Positions 14,593 to 19,215 of a stretch of 19,215 nucleotides of DNA are shown one piece after another. Under the pieces are notes generated by a model, which was not told where the DNA came from, made no database searches, and saw only the letters and a program-made list of their open reading frames with translations. Numbering within the stretch: position 1 is the stretch's first letter; each line of letters opens with the position of its first letter. The position numbers were made by a program, and so were the translations under genes. Origin of the DNA: Chloroflexia bacterium (GTDB taxonomy: Bacteria > Chloroflexota > Chloroflexia > Thermomicrobiales > UBA6265); NCBI GenBank assembly GCA_030430125.1, contig JAUIGA010000016.1, positions 1 through 19,215 of the forward strand. The letters run 5' to 3'.

Positions 14593-16201
14593 TGGTCGGC
14601 AGATCTCGTGTCAGGGCCGCGGCGAGTTCAGTTCGAAGCGCGTCCGGCGTGACTGCCCGGACACCGGGCACGTCGTAGGCGGCGGCGAGTGCCACATAGT
14701 CGGGGTTTACGAGGTCGACCGCGGCGAAGCGCCCATCGCGGCTGCGCTTCTGTTCATCCTTGACGGCGGAGTAGGTGGAGTCATTGAAGATCACTATCGG
14801 GATGCCCAGGCGGAACTGAACCGCGGTGGCAAGCTCCTGCATGGTGAACTGGAAACCGCCGTCACCCACGACGGCCGCGACCGGCGCGTCGCCAAGTCCA
14901 ACCTTGGCTCCGATCGCCGCAGGCATCGCGAACCCGAGCGTTCCATACCCGGTCGGGAACAGGAATGTCCGTGGCCGCTCCACGGGATAGTGATACGTGG
15001 CCACATAGCTCATCATCGTCATGTCCCACGCGATGCAGCCCTCCGCGCCAATGGTGGCCTGGATCGCCTCCAGCCAGGGCAGCCGATCGTGTCCGAACGC
15101 GGTTTCCCCTGCCGTTGCGAGCACGCGCGCGAATGCAGAGGTGTCCCATGTTGAAGCGGTCGGCAGGGAGTCGAGTGCATCGGCCAGGAGCCCCGCTGCC
15201 ACAGCGGCATCGGCCTCGATCCCGATGGATGGGGTGGCATTTCGCTCCATCTCCTCCGGGTCGATGTCGATCCTGACGAGTGTTTCCGGTACCGGAAATG
15301 CGAAATGCTCGGTGGCCTGGACTCCGAGGCGTGATCCGATGACCAGCAGCGCATCCGCCTGCCGTGCGAGATCGTCGATGGCGTTGCCTTGCGTCCACAA
15401 TGCCCCGAGATTGTGGGGATGAGACGAGGGGACCGCCCCCTTGCCCTGAAACGACGTCACGATGGGTGCCCCGAGCCGTTCGGCAATTCGCGCAATTGCG
15501 GCACCCGCCCCGGACGAGGTGGCTCCGCCACCGGCGTAGATGAGCGGGCGTTTCGCCGCTGTCAGCGTGCGTGCGGCTTCGTCGATCTCCCCGGCGATCG
15601 ATGGCTGCTCGTTGGGCGGGTCAACCTCGACGGTGGTTGCCGACGCGACCGGCTGATCCAGGATATCGATCGGCACCTCAAGATGGACGGGCAACCTGCG
15701 GCCGCTCATCATGTGCCGCCAGCCCTCGGCAACGAGTGCGGGGACCGAGGCGGGCGTTGAGGCGCGATCATTCCACTTGGTAACGGCGCGCATCACCGCG
15801 CGCTGGTCCTTGATGTCATGCAGATTGCCGCGCATGGCGTCGAGATGCGCGGATTCGACATTCGACGACAGGACGAACATCGGGGACGAGTCGGTGTACG
15901 CCTCGCCAACCGGTGTGGCGATGTTCGTCACTCCAGGTCCGGTGATCACCAGCGCCACGGCGGGATCACCAGTTGCCCTGGCATACCCATCCGCCATAAA
16001 TCCCGCGCCCTGCTCGTGCCGGGCAAGAATATGCGTCATGGAAGAGGTGTGCATGGCATCGTAGAGCGCGAGCGTGTGCACCCCGGGAATGCCAAACACG
16101 GTCCTGGCGCCGCAGGCTTCCAGCTGGGTGACCGCCGCTTCGGCCGCGGTGAGCGAGGTGGCCCGCGCGGTGACGGCAGGAGCGGTGGCAGCTTCGGTCA
16201 T
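14561..16201 (-). CDS. ThDP-dependent 2-oxo-acid enzyme, acetolactate-synthase/AruI-like
   Basis: Thiamine-diphosphate enzyme of the acetolactate synthase superfamily, 546 residues. The N-terminal domain has VFGIPGVHTLALYDA, the cofactor-activating glutamate E63 in ARHEQGAGFMADGYARA, and ITGPGVTN. A middle domain follows, and the C-terminal ThDP domain has G-D-G at 446-448 with the paired N473 (GDG...N spacing 27). FGIPGVHTLALYDA resembles the arginine-pathway decarboxylase AruI (5-guanidino-2-oxopentanoate decarboxylase) more than acetolactate synthase, which typically has FGYPGG. No small regulatory subunit gene is adjacent, which also argues against IlvB. Start ATG 16201 has a GGAGG 9 bases upstream; the open frame extends further but through the divergent promoter region. 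The substrate is unproven. Confidence 0.85.
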   Translation of the reverse strand: MTEAATAPAVTARATSLTAAEAAVTQLEACGARTVFGIPGVHTLALYDAMHTSSMTHILARHEQGAGFMADGYARATGDPAVALVITGPGVTNIATPVGEAYTDSSPMFVLSSNVESAHLDAMRGNLHDIKDQRAVMRAVTKWNDRASTPASVPALVAEGWRHMMSGRRLPVHLEVPIDILDQPVASATTVEVDPPNEQPSIAGEIDEAARTLTAAKRPLIYAGGGATSSGAGAAIARIAERLGAPIVTSFQGKGAVPSSHPHNLGALWTQGNAIDDLARQADALLVIGSRLGVQATEHFAFPVPETLVRIDIDPEEMERNATPSIGIEADAAVAAGLLADALDSLPTASTWDTSAFARVLATAGETAFGHDRLPWLEAIQATIGAEGCIAWDMTMMSYVATYHYPVERPRTFLFPTGYGTLGFAMPAAIGAKVGLGDAPVAAVVGDGGFQFTMQELATAVQFRLGIPIVIFNDSTYSAVKDEQKRSRDGRFAAVDLVNPDYVALAAAYDVPGVRAVTPDALRTELAAALTRDLPTIIDVPIDGWV

Positions 16202-16323
16202 GACTTCGTTCCTCCGGTCTTTCGGGTGCTTGTGGGGAGCGCCGACGTGCGGCATATGTCCCCATGGTGGCATACTCGAAACCGAGAGACAAATGGGGTA
16301 CTCAGGAGACAGGACTCGACTCC
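16202..16323. promoter_or_regulatory. divergent promoter region
   Basis: This 122-bp gap separates the minus-strand ThDP enzyme from the plus-strand nuclease-like gene. It holds the ThDP gene's ribosome site (CCTCC at 16211-16215 on the plus strand). A weak plus-strand promoter could be TTGTGG (16230-16235), 17 bp, CATATG (16253-16258). If real, transcription would start near the in-frame ATG 16264, allowing a leaderless longer form of the nuclease-like protein. AGGAG (16304-16308) and AGGA (16311-16314) precede ATG 16324. Confidence 0.35.
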
Positions 16324-17559
16324 ATGGCATCTTCAGGCGGCATCATGCGAGACGTTGACTATAGCTCCAGCACGCTGCCCGGGGGCACGTTCGCGCGTGC
16401 CATCTTCGATGCTCGGCTCGTGCGAGCCTCGGATCGTGGAGGCGCCAGTCAGCTGATCGGTGATGCATGGTCCGATGTGGCTGCTCGCACGCTCGACGAA
16501 TGGGCGGACCATCGATCGTCGCCGGAGATTGCGGCGTTCAATGGGATAGAGATTCAGCATGTCTACCGTCTGGACACGATACCCGGCGTCGCGGCGAGGG
16601 CATCGAAAGCCGGCCTCAAGAGTCCCGATTTCCTGGTGTTCGCGACTCGGGCGAATCGGCCGGTGGTGTTCGGTGTTGATGCGAAGTTCTCGGTGGAAAC
16701 TGCGCGTCCGGTGCAGGTCAGCGCTGAAACGACCGAAAAACTCTTCAACGCGGATGTCCGACTCAACGCGATGCTGCCGGATATCGAGCCTGACTCGGTG
16801 TATGACGATGGCATGTTCCTGAGCCCGGATTACAGCCTGACCCATGCGATGTTTCGGCACAAGGTCGGTCATCGGCGATTGACGGTTTCTCCGAATGACG
16901 TCGTATTGATCGAAAGCGATGCCGAGGCGATGTTTGGCGACACGCCGGACCGATCGCTGCTCGAACAGCTGTGCCGGATCGACGACCTGCCGTTCTCGGT
17001 GTGGGAGAGCCTGCTGGCGGCGCAATACTACTTCCGGTTGGCACGCGCCGTTGCCGGCATCGCGGCGGACGAGCGGAAACCGTTGCTTGGTCCCGCCAGA
17101 AGCGACTTTCCGGAGGTCAATCTGGCGGATCTTGTTGGCAAGCGGTCGGCGCGAACTGAAAGTGCCTGGCAGATGGTTCTCGACTGGGACAGTGAAGTCG
17201 AGCATCTTCGCAGGCAGCGTCAGGCGTTGCATCAGGTGATCGGCTCGCCGCTGTCCAGCGCCGAGCTGCGTCAGGTTTCCGACGAGGTGATGGATGCGCT
17301 GGGATTGGTGCGACGTCCATCACGCAACAAGGTGCGTCGGGCGCTGGGCGGGCGATTTGGTTCCGATGTGCTGGCGAAGGTTGGAGTGATCGAGCCGCCG
17401 GTGGCGGACTTTCCGGCCACATTGGAGCGGGTTGGCTCGGCTGCCCGAGAGGTTTCGGCCATCTACAACGACGACATTCGGGAGATTCTCGAGGAGATCG
17501 TCCTGGAATTGAACAACGCGCGGCCGCAGAAACCGGCGACCACGCTAGATAGTCCGTAG
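16324..17559 (+). CDS. uncharacterised protein with PD-(D/E)XK nuclease-like core
   Basis: I do not recognise the 411-residue family. Residues 100-122 read as strand-turn-strand with S-P-D-F-L-V-F, then V-F-G-V-D-A-K-F-S: an acidic residue D102 and a D119-x-K121 pair sixteen residues further on, the classical PD-(D/E)XK arrangement. A glutamate in the preceding helix (E59) and Q131 in the following segment could complete the site. The C-terminal half is mostly helical and charged, with L-R-R-Q-R-Q-A-L-H-Q near 300, and no zinc or helicase motifs. No membrane helices or signal. ATG 16324 has AGGA 9 bases upstream; ATG 16264 is an alternative that adds 20 residues of lower third-position GC. 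It is divergent from the ThDP gene and overlaps the MFS gene end by 15 bp. Neither neighbour suggests a restriction or defence operon. Confidence 0.75.
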   Translation: MASSGGIMRDVDYSSSTLPGGTFARAIFDARLVRASDRGGASQLIGDAWSDVAARTLDEWADHRSSPEIAAFNGIEIQHVYRLDTIPGVAARASKAGLKSPDFLVFATRANRPVVFGVDAKFSVETARPVQVSAETTEKLFNADVRLNAMLPDIEPDSVYDDGMFLSPDYSLTHAMFRHKVGHRRLTVSPNDVVLIESDAEAMFGDTPDRSLLEQLCRIDDLPFSVWESLLAAQYYFRLARAVAGIAADERKPLLGPARSDFPEVNLADLVGKRSARTESAWQMVLDWDSEVEHLRRQRQALHQVIGSPLSSAELRQVSDEVMDALGLVRRPSRNKVRRALGGRFGSDVLAKVGVIEPPVADFPATLERVGSAAREVSAIYNDDIREILEEIVLELNNARPQKPATTLDSP

Positions 17560-18807
17560 CGCCCTCGACCGCGCCGCGATCGTCAGGATCAGCGCCAGGC
17601 AGATGACGGCGCCAAGCGCTACCGCCACCTGAATGCCGATGGCGCCGGCGACGAGACCCATCGGCAGCGCGCCGAGTGGCAGCAGGCCGAACGTCATCAT
17701 GTACGTCGCCATGACGCGCCCGCGAACGTCATCGTCGATGCGCAGCTGCATGAGGGCATTGTTGGTGCTCATGTAGGTTCCACCCAGCAACCCGCCCAGC
17801 ACCATCAAAGGCAGGGTTATCCAAAGGGTGGTGGAGAATGCCACCCCGATTACCCCGATTGCGTAGATTGCGATAATGCGGATCTGCCGCATGCCGTCCC
17901 CCGGACGAAATGTCCTCGATGCCATCATCAACGATCCGACCACGGCACCGATGCCAGAGGCGGCGGACAGCAGCCCGAGCCCCTGGGCACCGATGTGGAG
18001 GATATCCCGCGCGAAGATGTTGAGGAACTGCACGTAGGGAAAAATCAGCACCGGCGGCAGACAGGCGAGCAGGAACAGGACCCGAAGATCGCCACGAGTC
18101 CAGATGATCCGCAGCCCGGAAAATGCGGCCTGCCAACCCCGCGTCGTGACGGAGCGCTCCCGCGGCGGAATGCGGACCCGGGTGATGAGGCCGAAGGCGA
18201 GCACCAGGGTTGCGGCGGTGAGCATGAAGGAAAATCCGGTCGAACTGACCGCGATAATGATTCCCGCCAGGCTTGGGCCGACGATGCGCGTCATGTTCTG
18301 GCCCGCGCTCATCAACCCCACCGCGTTGGTTACGCCGTCCTTCCCGACCAGTGCCGGAATGACTGACTGCATGGTTGGATTCAGGATCGACAGGAAGGAA
18401 CCATTGAGAAAGGCCGCGGCGAGAAGATGCCAGGGCTCAACGAATCCGGCGAGCACGTCGATGGCCATCACGATACCGAGGATCGCGGCGGCGGCCTGGC
18501 TCACCAGCAGAATCGTACGTCGATCGAGCCGGTCGATGTAGACCCCTGCGGGTACCGCGACCACCAGGAATGGCAATCCGGACATGAAGCTGACGAGGCC
18601 GACGAAGCGCGCGGAGTCGGTGAGGATCAGCGCCAGCCATCCATAGGTAACCTGCGCCGTCCACTGCGACACCGAAGTCGCCATCATCGCAAACCAAAGC
18701 TGCCTGAAGGCGGGGTAGGCGACGAGAGCCTGGAACGTGCGGGGTACCGGGAATCGGACCCCTTGCCGTGCTGATGGTGTAGTAGCGGTGGTGCTCGTAT
18801 CCTTCAC
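17545..18807 (-). CDS. MFS transporter (MFS_3-like exporter)
   Basis: Major-facilitator secondary transporter in the inner membrane, probably an exporter of small molecules or drugs. The 420-residue product has the expected set of about twelve helices in two halves. The motif-A loop G-V-Y-I-D-R-L-D-R-R is at 88-97, after helix 2. The run F-R-Q-L-W-F-A-M-M-A-T-S-V-S-Q-W in helix 1 resembles EntS-like MFS_3 members. GTG 18807 is the only sensible start: upstream the frame is open but composed of Arg/Pro/Ser-rich junk, and the next methionine would cut helix 1. No Shine-Dalgarno precedes it; a TATACT -10 lies 6 bases upstream instead. The 3' end overlaps the nuclease-like gene on the other strand by 15 bp. 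Substrate unknown. Confidence 0.9.
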   Translation of the reverse strand: MKDTSTTATTPSARQGVRFPVPRTFQALVAYPAFRQLWFAMMATSVSQWTAQVTYGWLALILTDSARFVGLVSFMSGLPFLVVAVPAGVYIDRLDRRTILLVSQAAAAILGIVMAIDVLAGFVEPWHLLAAAFLNGSFLSILNPTMQSVIPALVGKDGVTNAVGLMSAGQNMTRIVGPSLAGIIIAVSSTGFSFMLTAATLVLAFGLITRVRIPPRERSVTTRGWQAAFSGLRIIWTRGDLRVLFLLACLPPVLIFPYVQFLNIFARDILHIGAQGLGLLSAASGIGAVVGSLMMASRTFRPGDGMRQIRIIAIYAIGVIGVAFSTTLWITLPLMVLGGLLGGTYMSTNNALMQLRIDDDVRGRVMATYMMTFGLLPLGALPMGLVAGAIGIQVAVALGAVICLALILTIAARSRALRTI

Positions 18808-18813
18808 CCAGAG

Positions 18814-18819
18814 AGTATA
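18814..18819 (-). promoter_or_regulatory. -10 element TATACT of a probably leaderless MFS transcript
   Basis: Read on the minus strand, TATACT (five of six to TATAAT) is followed by CTCTGG and then the GTG start, so transcription would begin at or next to the start codon. No recognisable -35 lies 16-18 bp upstream. The rest of the 238-bp divergent gap up to 19045 shows no other gene or strong repeat. Confidence 0.5.
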
Positions 18820-19045
18820 TCCGCTGCCACAGCACCGCGCGGGCGCAACATCTGAAGTGTCCCTGTCCTGGTTGCCTGATCGCGCGCGGTTTGCGAAGAT
18901 TGCCGGTAGTTGAAACAGGGCAGGGGTTCCTGACACCGACGCGCGGCGCAGACATGCCGGTACGCCGGCGGAGCGCGATGGCGGATTGTCGGGAACTTCC
19001 GTCGGTGGGATTCCCCGGGTTTCCCAACAATAAAGGGGTGGCGAA

Positions 19046-19215
19046 TTGGCTGACATTGAGACTATCAACACGACACGAGTCCAGATCAAGGTAAATGGGC
19101 AGGTACGGAGCGCCGATGTCGAACCCCGCACGCTGCTGGTGCAGTTTTTGCGCGATCATCTTGGTCTGACCGGAACGCATGTCGGATGCGACACCAGCCA
19201 GTGCGGCGCGTGTGT
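19046..19215 (+). CDS. [2Fe-2S] small subunit of a molybdenum hydroxylase, CoxS type (3' partial)
   Basis: Small iron-sulfur subunit of a xanthine-dehydrogenase/CO-dehydrogenase-family enzyme; it carries electrons from the molybdenum cofactor to FAD. The first 56 codons are present. V-Q-I-K-V-N-G-Q-V, T-L-L-V-Q-F-L-R-D-H-L-G-L-T-G-T and H-V-G-C-D-T-S-Q-C-G-A-C match the plant-ferredoxin-like N-terminal domain, with C48, C53 and C56 in the C-x4-C-x2-C cluster motif. Translation starts at TTG 19046, preceded by AAAGGGGTG (19032-19040), a near-complete Shine-Dalgarno; there is no alternative in-frame ATG upstream of the homology. The second cluster domain and any partner subunits lie beyond the window, so CO dehydrogenase versus xanthine, nicotinate or other hydroxylase cannot be decided. 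Confidence 0.9.
   Translation, partial: MADIETINTTRVQIKVNGQVRSADVEPRTLLVQFLRDHLGLTGTHVGCDTSQCGAC

Noticed and set aside
16324..17559. Restriction or defence system around the nuclease-like gene
   Set aside because: No methyltransferase, specificity, helicase or toxin-antitoxin gene lies on either side; neighbours are a metabolic enzyme and a transporter.
18961..19030. Possible operator dyads such as CGG-N6-CCG and GGGATTCCCC upstream of the CoxS-type gene
   Set aside because: Short, imperfect and expected by chance in GC-rich DNA; no second copy at a regular distance.
18808..19131. Upstream extension of the MFS frame by 108 codons
   Set aside because: The extension is Arg/Pro/Ser-rich, covers the divergent promoter area and antisense of the CoxS-type start, and has no membrane or signal character.

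Overview
The window is 19.2 kb of GC-rich bacterial chromosome, almost fully coding. HslVU, a Tat-type signal on a solute-binding protein, a GtrA/flavoprotein/GT-C surface-glycan block and a CoxS-type iron-sulfur subunit together resemble a member of the Chloroflexota, perhaps the Thermomicrobia. That placement is inference from gene content and style; there is no rRNA or other phylogenetic marker here. I see no tRNA, rRNA, CRISPR array, insertion sequence or phage gene.

Layout. (1) 1-3020, plus strand: hslV (5' end outside the window) overlapping hslU, then a ROK-family sugar kinase, probably one operon. (2) 3021-7346: a promoter-bearing gap, two DppB/DppC-type permeases and a Tat-exported family 5 solute-binding protein, closed by a perfect 26-bp palindrome. 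No ATPase genes accompany them. (3) 7426-8435: a branched-chain aminotransferase with its own strong terminator. (4) 8584-9954: a membrane-anchored PDZ/S41 protease that lacks the usual catalytic lysine. (5) 10055-14592: GtrA-type protein, UDP-galactopyranose-mutase-like flavoprotein, a small two-helix membrane protein and a large GT-C/YfhO-like membrane protein; the last two are joined by a TGATG stop/start overlap. This block looks like a module for lipid-linked sugar handling at the cell surface. (6) 14561-16201, minus strand: a ThDP-dependent 2-oxo-acid enzyme, divergent from (7) 16324-17559, an unrecognised protein with a PD-(D/E)XK nuclease-like core. (8) 17545-18807, minus strand: an MFS exporter that appears to be leaderless. 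(9) 19046-end: the start of a CoxS-type [2Fe-2S] subunit of a molybdenum hydroxylase.

Most genes are ordinary housekeeping or transport functions. The points that most merit attention are the S41 protein with Thr in place of the catalytic Lys, the nuclease-like orphan, the four-gene glycan block with its unknown small membrane partner, and two convergent gene pairs whose coding ends physically overlap. I found no clear evidence of a wholly new multi-gene system; the glycan block and the nuclease-like gene are the best candidates for new biology.
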